Positions 49,401-58,902 of a stretch of 64,000 bases of DNA are shown here, piece after piece. A program made the translations under genes and the position numbers. The DNA is taken from the NCBI RefSeq assembly GCF_019249215.1, contig NZ_JAESDI010000019.1:1-64000 (forward strand). Reading direction: 5' to 3'. Origin of the DNA: Alteromonas lipotrueae (GTDB lineage: Bacteria > Pseudomonadota > Gammaproteobacteria > Enterobacterales > Alteromonadaceae). Positions within the stretch are counted from its first letter, which is position 1. Every line of letters starts with the position of its first letter. Below the pieces are notes generated by a model. The model saw only the letters and a program-made list of their open reading frames with translations, ran no database searches and was not told the origin of the DNA.

Positions 49401-49925
49401 TTACTCTTTGCTTGCATCTTTATGTTTTTCATAACGGTCCATAGCATCTTTTAACGAATTATAGCTTTCTTTTAGCTCAGGGTTGTCGACAATTAATGAA
49501 CGCAGGTGCATTTGTGATTCAATACGCATGACGCGGGTTTGAATATCAACAAGGCCTTCGTCTGGAAGCCTGCCGCCTGTTGCCATTGCAGTACCAATAA
49601 GCTGTGTTCTTTTCGCTTTTATATAACGAGATTCACACTCTTTTCGCTTTATTTTTGAGCCTTTTGGTGCTCGGTAACGACAAATAACTTCGAACTCAGG
49701 TACATCATTGTACTTGTTGAAAACATCGAAAAATTCGTATGAGCGCTGCTTGATAGCGTACTTTAATTGATGCAATTTAAGTTTAGCGGTGACTTCTATG
49801 GTTTCAATGTCGTTTTCTTTTTCAGGTACCTGCTCAGAATCTGCTTTACTAAAACAGGGGGCGGACGCAGAAAGTAACAACAGGGTAATTAGTACGTTTA
49901 GCTGTTGTTTCATTTTATTTTTCAT
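49401..49925 (-). CDS. Hypothetical secreted protein
   Basis: A 174-residue protein using the ATG at 49925, which has AAGGAT about 10 nt upstream. The frame is open 11 codons further. The signal peptide is MKNKMKQQLNVLITLLLLSA..., cleaving after CFS or nearby. The mature N-terminus has IETIEVTA, which looks like a TonB box or a TonB-receptor N-terminal phrase. The remainder is charged and helical, with two Cys in FEVICRYRAP and KRKECESRY that could pair. No family is recognised. It lies 57 nt upstream of the interrupted phosphatase gene, on the same strand. Confidence 0.6.
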   Translation of the reverse strand: MKNKMKQQLNVLITLLLLSASAPCFSKADSEQVPEKENDIETIEVTAKLKLHQLKYAIKQRSYEFFDVFNKYNDVPEFEVICRYRAPKGSKIKRKECESRYIKAKRTQLIGTAMATGGRLPDEGLVDIQTRVMRIESQMHLRSLIVDNPELKESYNSLKDAMDRYEKHKDASKE

Positions 49926-50021
49926 TAAATTACAAATCCTTTTGCATGATGTAAACACACTAATACACTTTTCTGATCGATAGCAAGTGCACTATGTATT
50001 TGATGATTTTTTAACGATTGA

Positions 50022-50762
50022 TTACGAAGGGGCAGTTGGATTAAATAACGTAAAATACTTCCTGCTTAGCCAAATAATAAAAGGGACGCCGATTAAACTT
50101 GGCAATACCCAACTTCCTAGCTGAAGTAAGGGGAGGCTTTGAAATAGGCTGCGGCCACCGAAAGCGAAAAATGCCGTGTAGGCTCCAATGCCTGAGCCAA
50201 TAATATGCCCGATGTGTTGAATGACCCATGCTCCTTTGGCAATGTCTTTTTTGAATGCATATCGCGCAATACCAATGCTGTTAAATAGTGCGATAGGCGC
50301 AAAAATTTGGGTCAGTGTAATGTTGTATTTTATGCCTTGATACAACGCAATACTGGCTACAAAAAATAGTGCAGTGGGTAACCATAAGTATTCAACCTTA
50401 CGAAGCTCACCTCGGTTAACTTTTACCTCTAAGACTCTTTTAGCGTGCCTGACATTGTTCCAAACCAGAAGGCTTAGCATGAGCAAGAAGATATACTGGC
50501 CTTGAAGGTAAGCAAGAAAATACTCAACAGTTTCAAAGTGCGCCGGCATCGTCGGAAAGATAAGAAGGGGCGCAAGCAGCACTAATGACGAGCTAACTAC
50601 ACCACTGACTGATGTCAACGTCATCGTGGCCAGATAAATATTACCTATCTTTTTATGTTGTTTTCCGCCTTTTTTGGTAAAACATGGTCCCCAAAACAGT
50701 AACAGTGAACTTGCACCGCAAATAATGTGAAATAGAACGATAGCGCTGTGAATGTTTTGCAT
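50022..50762 (-). CDS. Multi-pass membrane protein (DUF2306-like)
   Basis: A 246-residue inner-membrane protein with seven or so helices and His residues in helices and loops (FHIICGAS, KKGGKQHKKIGNIYLA, QHIGHIIGSG). The motif G-K-x-H-K-x-I-G-N-x-Y is like that of DUF2306 and other small haem- or quinone-type membrane proteins. Function unknown. It is divergent from a NarL-type histidine kinase/response regulator operon over 131 nt, so it may be its target. Confidence 0.6.
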   Translation of the reverse strand: MQNIHSAIVLFHIICGASSLLLFWGPCFTKKGGKQHKKIGNIYLATMTLTSVSGVVSSSLVLLAPLLIFPTMPAHFETVEYFLAYLQGQYIFLLMLSLLVWNNVRHAKRVLEVKVNRGELRKVEYLWLPTALFFVASIALYQGIKYNITLTQIFAPIALFNSIGIARYAFKKDIAKGAWVIQHIGHIIGSGIGAYTAFFAFGGRSLFQSLPLLQLGSWVLPSLIGVPFIIWLSRKYFTLFNPTAPS

Positions 50763-50893
50763 GACTTACACCTTAAATGTTTGATGTAGTCAGTTTGCCA
50801 ATATCTTCTCTCTAGTATTAGTGCCGAAGGTCACAAGATAAAAAGTGACTTTTGGCCTATGTATTTATCGTCGCTTGAGGCAATAATAGGCGT

Positions 50894-52033
50894 ATGAAAA
50901 TACTCAAATTTTTTGACTTCGAAAGGACAAGCGCACTCATAACTTGGCTATTTGTGAGCAGTTCTGCACTTTATTACTCGTTTTCACACTATGGCGTCTC
51001 GTCGTCTAGGCCTTGGCTAACTAGTGCTGTAGTGGGTGGAATAGCATTGTGTTTTAGTGTTGTTACACGGCGAGATATGTCGTTTCCTCAGTGGCGAATA
51101 CCATTGTTGGTCACATTGTATGTGCTGTCGGTGACTAGCTTATTTTTATTACCCTACAGTTATCTCGCTATTTTTCTGGTGATATGGTCAGCTTTACTGC
51201 CCTACTATCTAGCGTGGAAAATATGTTTGGCTGTTTCTGTTATAGCCGCTTTACCGCTAGGATTGGTCCACTCGTTTTATTGGCAAGACAGTTATGCATT
51301 GCTTACTGCTGCCCTATTCTGGACGTTCAATTTATTTGCCATGATGATGTCAAACGTGGCTATTAAAGAAAAAATGGCCAGAGAAAAGTCTGATGAATTG
51401 AATCGCCAGTTAATGAGTGCTCAACAACTTATACGACAAGCTGGGCAGCAGGACGAAAGGCTGCGCATTGCCAGAAATATTCACGATGTACTTGGTCATC
51501 ACTTAACGGCGCTTACCATTAATTTGCAGGTGGCGTCCCATAAAGCTAACGCTAGCGGGCTAGATGAAGTAAAGGCGCATGTCGATCAGTGCCATAGCTT
51601 AGCTAAGCTGCTACTTTCTGATGTAAGAGAAGCGGTGTCCGATATTCGTGAAAATGCGGCCTTGGATTGGCAGCAAGCGGTGAGGGCTCTGTTTAAAGAT
51701 TTGCCTCGGCCAAGCCTGCAATTATCGATTGCAGATAATGTCAAAATTGAAGATGTGACCACCGCTGATACCTTACTTCGTTGCGTACAAGAAAGCCTAA
51801 CGAATACCATTAAACACACTCAGTCTGCGCAACTGCGTGTCAGTTTAACCAAGCATAAAAATAGCTATTGGTTGAAACTACAAGATGAACAAGTACAGGC
51901 CGAAAGCCCTGTAAAAAAGGGTAATGGATTAACCGGAATGGTAGAGCGAGTAGTGCAGACTGGTGGAACAATGAAATTCGGCTTTAACAACCAAGGTTTT
52001 CTTATTGATATTTTATTGCCGGAGCCAATATGA
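50894..52033 (+). CDS. Sensor histidine kinase, NarL/DesK-like class
   Basis: A 379-residue kinase with about five to six membrane helices in the first 150 residues and no large periplasmic part, so it may sense events in the membrane. A coiled segment (160-190) leads to the HisKA_3 domain with His197 in RIARNIHDVLGHHLTAL. The ATPase domain has the N box CVQESLTNTIKHT and a GNGLTGM G box. The class resembles DesK and similar membrane-state sensors. It overlaps the response regulator by 4 nt (ATGA). Confidence 0.9.
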   Translation: MKILKFFDFERTSALITWLFVSSSALYYSFSHYGVSSSRPWLTSAVVGGIALCFSVVTRRDMSFPQWRIPLLVTLYVLSVTSLFLLPYSYLAIFLVIWSALLPYYLAWKICLAVSVIAALPLGLVHSFYWQDSYALLTAALFWTFNLFAMMMSNVAIKEKMAREKSDELNRQLMSAQQLIRQAGQQDERLRIARNIHDVLGHHLTALTINLQVASHKANASGLDEVKAHVDQCHSLAKLLLSDVREAVSDIRENAALDWQQAVRALFKDLPRPSLQLSIADNVKIEDVTTADTLLRCVQESLTNTIKHTQSAQLRVSLTKHKNSYWLKLQDEQVQAESPVKKGNGLTGMVERVVQTGGTMKFGFNNQGFLIDILLPEPI

Positions 52034-52674
52034 GTATTCGTGTTGTATTAGTTGAAGATCAAATGTTAGTGCGACAAGGAATACGCTCTTTATTGGCATT
52101 GGATGACAGTGTAGAAGTCGTGGCCGAGTGTGATGATGGTGCCCATGTTATTGATGCACTTAACGCTAATAGAGCAGATATTGTATTAATGGATATTCGT
52201 ATGCCCGAGATGACGGGTATTGATGCTTTGCGTGCAATGCGAAAGCATAACATTGATACCCCCGTTATTATGCTAACCACATTTGACGATCATGAACTGG
52301 TTACTCAAGCGATGCAGTCGGGGGCGAAAGGGTATTTGCTTAAAGATGTCTCACTTGAAACCTTAATTGACGCAATTAAGTCCGTCGTTAATGGGGATAC
52401 CCTCATTCAACCAAGTGTTACCGAAAAAGTACTTAAAGGGTTACAAGGGTTAGAAGTTAACTTCGAGTCGTTTGAACAGCCAGAAGCTTTAAGCCGAAAA
52501 GAAATAGAAATTTTACGTTTGGTGGCCGCTGGTTATAGCAATAAAGAAATATCTGAGGCTATGTTCAAGTCAACCGGGACGGTTAAGAACCAAGTGTCTG
52601 CCATTATGGCGAAAATGGGCGTGCGAGACAGAACTCGAGCCGTGCTTAAAGCATTAGAGTGGGGATGGTTGTAA
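52030..52674 (+). CDS. NarL/FixJ-family response regulator
   Basis: A 214-residue regulator: a receiver with Asp55 in IVLMDIRMPEMTG and Lys in GYLLKDVSLETL, then a LuxR-type HTH (residues 150-210) with LSRKEIEILRLVAAGYSNKEISEAMFKSTGTVKNQVSAIMAKMG. It is translated with the kinase gene (4-nt overlap). The divergent membrane protein gene (50022-50762) is the nearest possible target. Confidence 0.92.
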   Translation: MSIRVVLVEDQMLVRQGIRSLLALDDSVEVVAECDDGAHVIDALNANRADIVLMDIRMPEMTGIDALRAMRKHNIDTPVIMLTTFDDHELVTQAMQSGAKGYLLKDVSLETLIDAIKSVVNGDTLIQPSVTEKVLKGLQGLEVNFESFEQPEALSRKEIEILRLVAAGYSNKEISEAMFKSTGTVKNQVSAIMAKMGVRDRTRAVLKALEWGWL

Positions 52675-52703
52675 ATAGGGAAGATAACTATAGAAGAAAA
52701 ATA

Positions 52704-52741
52704 AACAAGACCCGCTTGGGTTCTTCACCGCGGGTCTTGTT
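52704..52741 (+). terminator. Bidirectional terminator
   Basis: Stem AACAAGACCCGC / GCGGGTCTTGTT with a 14-nt loop, between the convergent response regulator and adhC genes. T-rich stretches are present on the minus side. Confidence 0.75.
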
Positions 52742-52773
52742 GAATATTACACGACAAATTTAGTGGTTAAGCG

Positions 52774-53931
<1,158 letters not shown>

Positions 53932-54043
53932 CTAAATTAAAGTGGGTAGGTAAACAACACGATGTCGTTACCTATAATTTCTTACGTTATGGAACAGATT
54001 ATAGACCTGAGACTCTGCTTTATAAATACAGATTTGGTAATTC

Positions 54044-54065
54044 ATTATTACTTGAGTGTAATAAT
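54044..54065. promoter_or_regulatory. Candidate operator between adhC and LysR gene
   Basis: A perfect inverted repeat ATTATTAC-ttgagt-GTAATAAT, located 120 nt before adhC and about 100 nt before the LysR gene. This is the usual place for a LysR-type binding site controlling both. Also compatible with an AT-rich promoter element. Confidence 0.5.
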
Positions 54066-54162
54066 TTGTTGGTGTTTAATTGTAAGCTAATGGCGTCTTC
54101 TAAGAACTTTTATTGACCATAGCGCCATGCTAGAAATAATTGCATCAATAAAGGTAAACGCC

Positions 54163-55038
54163 ATGACATGGGAAGGTATAGTAGAATTTTGTGCGGTGGC
54201 CAGTACTGGCAGCTTTACAGCGGCCGCTACTAAGTTAGACACGTCGGGCGCGCAAATAAGTAGAAAAGTCGCCAATGTAGAAAAGCGTTTGGGGGTTAAG
54301 TTATTTAACCGTACCACCCGAAGTGTGTCACTCACTCAAGCCGGGCATATTTATTTTGAACAATGCCAACCCGCATTAAAAGCACTAGAAGAGGCTGAGC
54401 TCAATATTAGTCAACTTCAAAAAGTACCCCAAGGGCTTATTAAGCTCACCGCTCCGGTTGCCTTTGGCGAAGCCTTTATCGCCCCGCTTATAAATCAATT
54501 TTTAAAAAAATACGAAGGCATAGAAGTAGAGTGTCGTTTTACTAACGACACGATGGATATTATTGATGAAGGTTATGACCTAGCCATACGCATAGGTAAT
54601 TTAGAAGATTCTACGTTGGTGGCCAAAAAGCTGGCTACCCGACAGCTATATGTGTGCGCCAGCCCTGAATATTTAAATGCCTTCCCTGCACCCAATAGTA
54701 CCGAAATGATTAGCGAACATCAGTGCTTAGTAGGATCTCAGCCCCATTGGCGGTTTAATCATGACGGGCAAGCGCAAACCGTGCGTGTTAGGGGAAGAGT
54801 GAAGTATAACAGTGGTAATGCCCTACATCATGCTGCATTGGCCGGACTGGGTTTAGTACAGCTTCCAGGATTCTATGTGCGTGAGTCGTTAGCAGCAGGC
54901 AAGTTAATGGAAGTGCTATCATCATATCGAGATAAGCGAGAAGCGGTATGGGCATTGTTTCCATCGAACAGGCATTTAGTGCCAAAAATTCGCTTGTTAG
55001 TTGATTTTCTATCTGCACAATTAATTGATGATGATTAG
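54163..55038 (+). CDS. LysR-family transcriptional regulator
   Basis: A 291-residue regulator from the ATG at 54163, which has AAAGGT upstream; the frame is open 12 codons further. The HTH (residues 4-60) has FCAVASTGSFTAAATKLDTSGAQISRKVANVEKRLGVKLF and is followed by the linker helix and a substrate-binding domain (GLIKLTAPVAFGEAFIAPLI onward). By sequence it belongs to the AaeR/DsdC-like large LysR group common next to alcohol dehydrogenase genes. It is divergent from adhC and probably controls it in response to formaldehyde or an aldehyde adduct. Confidence 0.88.
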   Translation: MTWEGIVEFCAVASTGSFTAAATKLDTSGAQISRKVANVEKRLGVKLFNRTTRSVSLTQAGHIYFEQCQPALKALEEAELNISQLQKVPQGLIKLTAPVAFGEAFIAPLINQFLKKYEGIEVECRFTNDTMDIIDEGYDLAIRIGNLEDSTLVAKKLATRQLYVCASPEYLNAFPAPNSTEMISEHQCLVGSQPHWRFNHDGQAQTVRVRGRVKYNSGNALHHAALAGLGLVQLPGFYVRESLAAGKLMEVLSSYRDKREAVWALFPSNRHLVPKIRLLVDFLSAQLIDDD

Positions 55039-55178
55039 TTTTTGCTACTCGATTCTAGCATCGCCTGATTGATTATCGCTTAAATCGAAACGTGAAATGT
55101 TTTGTGTTTCATTTTTTGCAATACAGTATGGTGAAAACTGCGGTTGACAGATAGACGTCTATACGGCAAATTGACCCT

Positions 55179-55250
55179 ATGAAAACGATTCTTCTTATTG
55201 GCACTATCAGCATTATGATTACCACCTTAAAACGGGCGGTCGCTGGCTAG
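55179..55250 (+). CDS. thrL: thr operon leader peptide
   Basis: A 23-codon reading frame beginning ATGAAAACG and ending TAG, rich in Thr (residues 3, 9, 15, 16) and Ile (residues 4, 7, 10, 12, 14). These are the two amino acids whose scarcity should de-repress thrABC. It sits 118 nt before thrA and just before a strong terminator. The ribosome binding site is weak. In E. coli, thrL attenuates thrABC in the same manner. Confidence 0.75.
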   Translation: MKTILLIGTISIMITTLKRAVAG

Positions 55251-55272
55251 TGCAAGTAAGCATAAGACAACG

Positions 55273-55306
55273 AAAGCCCGCCCTCACAGAGAGCGGGCTT
55301 TTTTTT
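55273..55306 (+). terminator. thr operon attenuator
   Basis: Stem AAAGCCCGC / GCGGGCTTT (a two-base bulge in an extended form) followed by eight Ts, between the leader peptide and thrA. The 5' half of the stem can instead pair with GGGCGG near the end of the leader frame (about 55234-55239), giving the alternative antiterminator fold expected of attenuation. Confidence 0.85.
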
Positions 55307-55367
55307 ACTCACGTCATAGTAACCGATTTAAAGCAGTAACCTGGCGTAACCGATATAGGAGCAGCAC

Positions 55368-57833
55368 ATGAAAGTCTTAAAGTTTGGGGGCTCATCACTT
55401 GCCGACGCACCGCGCTACTTGCGCGTGAACGACATTAGCACGGCCACCCACCAAACCGATGGCGCTGCAGTGGTACTTTCTGCCCCTAAAGGGGTAACGA
55501 ATGCATTGTCACTTTTATGTGAGCAGGCAGCCGCTGGCGAAGATTTCCACCCTCTATTTGAAAAATTGACGTCTACCGTGACGGGTATTGCTGATGCACT
55601 AAACGAAGAGCTCAGCGGCTTCGCACACGCCGATGTTACCGACTTCATTCATGCGCAACTGCGTGTACTTAATCAACACCTCGATGGTATTAAATTATTA
55701 GGTGTTGCACCTGATAATATCGCGGCAGGTATTTTAAGTATTGGTGAGTACATCTCGGTAACGTTATTTAGCGGTATCTTAAGCGCTAAAGGCGTGAAAA
55801 ATCGTATTATCGACCCGGTGACTTACATCCTTGCAGAAGGTGAGTATCTAGATAGCATTGCCGATGTTTCATTAAGTAAAGCGCGCTTTACCGATGTGCC
55901 TATCGATGGTAGTGAGTTATTGGTAATGCCTGGGTTTGTTGCTGCGAACGAGGCCGGTGAAAAAGTAACACTTGGACGCAATGGCTCTGACTACTCAGCG
56001 GCTATTTTAGCGGCTTGTATCGATGCAAGTTGTTGTGAAATCTGGACTGACGTAGACGGTGTTTATAATGCCGATCCTAATCAAGTTGAAGGAGCAGTGC
56101 TGCTTGATAAGTTAACCTATCAAGAAGCTATGGAGCTTTCGTACTTTGGTGCCAAAGTACTTCACCCGAAAACTATCGGCCCCATTGCCCAGCACCATAT
56201 TCCTTGTTTAATTCGTAATACGCTGAACCCCGCGGCCCCTGGCACGTTAATCAGTAATGAAGCCAGCGAAAAGTGGACGTCGGTTAAAGGCATCTCTCAA
56301 CTTGATAATGTCACTATGTTCAACGTTGCAGGCCCAGGTCTTAAAGGCATGGTTGGTATGGCAAGCCGTGTGTTTGAGGTGATGTCGAATGCGAATATCT
56401 CAATAAGCCTGATCACTCAGTCTTCTTCTGAATACTCAATAAGCTTCTGTATTCAAAGTAAGGATGCTGATCGCGCGTTAAGCTTGTTAGAAGATGCATT
56501 TGCGTTAGAGTTGCAAAACCAATTGTTAGATCCTATTGAAGTGCGCCACGATTTAGCGATTGTTACCTTAGTGGGTGACGGTATGCGTCATGCGAAAGGC
56601 TTAGCGGCACGCTTCTTTAACTCGTTGGCGCAAGCTCGCGTTAATAACGTAGCGATTGCCCAAGGGTCCTCAGAGCGTTCTATTTCAACGGTTATCGAAA
56701 ACAAGCGGGCGAAAAAAGCGGTGAAGGTTATCCATCAGAATTTTTTCTCAGATCGCCATACCATTGATGTGTTTTTAGTCGGGTGTGGCAACGTAGGTAC
56801 CGAACTTTTAAGCCAAATTGCAAAACAGCAACCGGCTTTACTTAATCGTAATACTCAGTTGCGTGTGTACGGTATTGCAAATAGCCGTAAGTTGTTACTC
56901 AATAGTCAAGGTATAGACCTAAATCAAGACTGGAAGCCAGCATTAGATGCGGCCAGTGAAGGGCTTTCCGTTGAACGTTTACAGCAGTTTGTGAATGATA
57001 ACAGCTTGGTTAACCCAGTGATTGTAGATTGTACCAGCCACGATGCTATTGCTCAGCAATATGTAGATATGATGGAAAACGGGTTCCACGTAGTAACACC
57101 GAATAAGAAAGCGAATACCAGTTCACTAGATTACTACCGTAAGTTGAAGAAAACAGCATTATCTACGAATCGTCAGTATCTATATGAAACTACGGTAGGC
57201 GCAGGATTACCGGTAATCGACAACCTTCAAAAACTATTCAGTGCAGGTGATGTATTACATCGCTTTGAAGGCATATTATCAGGCAGTTTGTCTTACGTAT
57301 TTGGCAAGTTAGAAGAAGGAATGTCGCTATCTCAAGCTACAAGTACAGCGAAAGATAATGGCTATACCGAACCAGATCCTCGTGATGACTTAAGCGGAAT
57401 GGACGTTGCCCGTAAGCTTCTTATTATGGCGCGTGAAGCAGACTTAGAGCTAGAGTTGTCTGATATTGAAATAGAATCGGTATTACCAGCTGGTTTTGCC
57501 GAAGACTGCTCAATTGATGAATTCATGGCGCAGTTACCTGAGCTAGATGCGGAATTTGCTAAGCGTGTAGATGCTGCAAAAGCCGAAGGAAAAGTGCTTC
57601 GTTACATAGGCAGCATTGAAGGCGACAAATGTAAGGTAACTATTCAAGCTGTACCTGCATCTAATCCGTTGTCGCAAGTAAAAGATGGTGAAAATGCACT
57701 GGCTATTAACAGTGACTATTATCAGCCTATTCCTTATGTTATTCGGGGCTATGGTGCGGGTGGTACGGTAACCGCTGCGGGCGTATTCGCTGATATTTTA
57801 CGTACTATGCCATGGAAGCAGATGGCGCACTAA
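55368..57833 (+). CDS. thrA: Aspartokinase I / homoserine dehydrogenase I
   Basis: An 821-residue bifunctional enzyme for the first and third steps of threonine synthesis. The N-terminal aspartokinase domain starts KVLKFGGSSLADAPR and has GRNGSDYSAAILAA near residue 205. The central ACT regulatory domains (about 315-460) bind threonine. The homoserine dehydrogenase part begins VFLVGCGNVGTELLSQIA and has ETTVGAGLPVIDNLQ. The ATG has AGGAGC 7 nt upstream. It is the first gene of thrABC, preceded by a leader peptide and attenuator. Confidence 0.96.
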   Translation: MKVLKFGGSSLADAPRYLRVNDISTATHQTDGAAVVLSAPKGVTNALSLLCEQAAAGEDFHPLFEKLTSTVTGIADALNEELSGFAHADVTDFIHAQLRVLNQHLDGIKLLGVAPDNIAAGILSIGEYISVTLFSGILSAKGVKNRIIDPVTYILAEGEYLDSIADVSLSKARFTDVPIDGSELLVMPGFVAANEAGEKVTLGRNGSDYSAAILAACIDASCCEIWTDVDGVYNADPNQVEGAVLLDKLTYQEAMELSYFGAKVLHPKTIGPIAQHHIPCLIRNTLNPAAPGTLISNEASEKWTSVKGISQLDNVTMFNVAGPGLKGMVGMASRVFEVMSNANISISLITQSSSEYSISFCIQSKDADRALSLLEDAFALELQNQLLDPIEVRHDLAIVTLVGDGMRHAKGLAARFFNSLAQARVNNVAIAQGSSERSISTVIENKRAKKAVKVIHQNFFSDRHTIDVFLVGCGNVGTELLSQIAKQQPALLNRNTQLRVYGIANSRKLLLNSQGIDLNQDWKPALDAASEGLSVERLQQFVNDNSLVNPVIVDCTSHDAIAQQYVDMMENGFHVVTPNKKANTSSLDYYRKLKKTALSTNRQYLYETTVGAGLPVIDNLQKLFSAGDVLHRFEGILSGSLSYVFGKLEEGMSLSQATSTAKDNGYTEPDPRDDLSGMDVARKLLIMAREADLELELSDIEIESVLPAGFAEDCSIDEFMAQLPELDAEFAKRVDAAKAEGKVLRYIGSIEGDKCKVTIQAVPASNPLSQVKDGENALAINSDYYQPIPYVIRGYGAGGTVTAAGVFADILRTMPWKQMAH

Positions 57834-57892
57834 TTGGCTTTTTAAAAGTTAAAGGGCCGCTGAAGTTAAAAGAGTAATTAAAGAAAAGTATT

Positions 57893-58846
57893 ATGAAAGC
57901 ATTACGAGCATATGCGCCAGCATCTATTGGCAATGTAAGTTTAGGGTTTGATGTACTAGGTGCTGCACTTGCCCCTATTGACGGCACACGCTTGGGCGAC
58001 GAAGTGGATATTGAAAGTGCTGATTCGTTTTCACTAAAGACCGTGGGGGCGTTTGCACACAAATTGCCTAGGGATGCCGAAAGCAATATTGTTACTCAAT
58101 GCTATCACTACTTTTGTGTGCAAATGGAAAACGTGGGTAAAACCACCACGCCAGTGTCGATGACCTTATCGAAAAACTTACCAATAGGCAGTGGCTTGGG
58201 GTCGAGCGCTAGTTCTATTGTTGCCGCCTTTGTCGCTTTAAATGCCTTTTTCGATGCCCCTTTTGATGAAGACACTTTGCTGACCATGATGGGGGAATTA
58301 GAAGGGCAAATTAGTGGCAGCATTCATTATGATAACGTAGCACCTTGTTATGTTGGTGGCATGACATTAATGACTGGCGCTACGTCGCCCGTTACCTTGT
58401 CGTTGCCTTTGGCGAAAGATTGGTATTATGCTATTTGTTACTCTGGCATTAGCGTTTCTACCGCAGCCGCACGCGATATATTACCCAAGCAGGTTGATAT
58501 GGCCACGGCGCTCACTTTTGGTCGCCAGTTAGGGGTGTTTGTACACGCCTTGCATGCAGGTGAAAATGATCTTGCTGCCTCGGTAATGAAAGATGTAATT
58601 GCAGAACCGTATCGTAAACAGTTACTGCCGGGTTTCGATGAAGCAAGAGCCTTCAGTGAACAAGAAGGCGCGTTAGCCTTTGGTATTTCGGGTTCCGGCC
58701 CAACCGTATTCGCCGTATGTGACAGTAAAGAAAAAGCGCAGCGTATCGTTGCCTATTTAGACGAACACTATATTCAAAATGAAGATGGCTTTAGCCATGT
58801 GTGCCAAATCCCTGAGCAGGGAACCACGGTTGGCCCTATCGCTTAA
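57893..58846 (+). CDS. thrB: Homoserine kinase
   Basis: A 317-residue GHMP kinase that phosphorylates homoserine. It has the N-terminal APASIGNVSLGFDVLGAAL, the ATP-binding loop LPIGSGLGSSASSIVAAFVAL (about residues 90-110), and the C-terminal LAFGISGSGPTVFAVC. It follows thrA by 59 nt and precedes thrC by 56 nt, in the standard operon order. Confidence 0.96.
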   Translation: MKALRAYAPASIGNVSLGFDVLGAALAPIDGTRLGDEVDIESADSFSLKTVGAFAHKLPRDAESNIVTQCYHYFCVQMENVGKTTTPVSMTLSKNLPIGSGLGSSASSIVAAFVALNAFFDAPFDEDTLLTMMGELEGQISGSIHYDNVAPCYVGGMTLMTGATSPVTLSLPLAKDWYYAICYSGISVSTAAARDILPKQVDMATALTFGRQLGVFVHALHAGENDLAASVMKDVIAEPYRKQLLPGFDEARAFSEQEGALAFGISGSGPTVFAVCDSKEKAQRIVAYLDEHYIQNEDGFSHVCQIPEQGTTVGPIA

Positions 58847-58902
58847 TGAAGTGATACAGCAGCTAAATAAAATTACGGCACAACGATAAAAGGTATTAAA
58901 AC

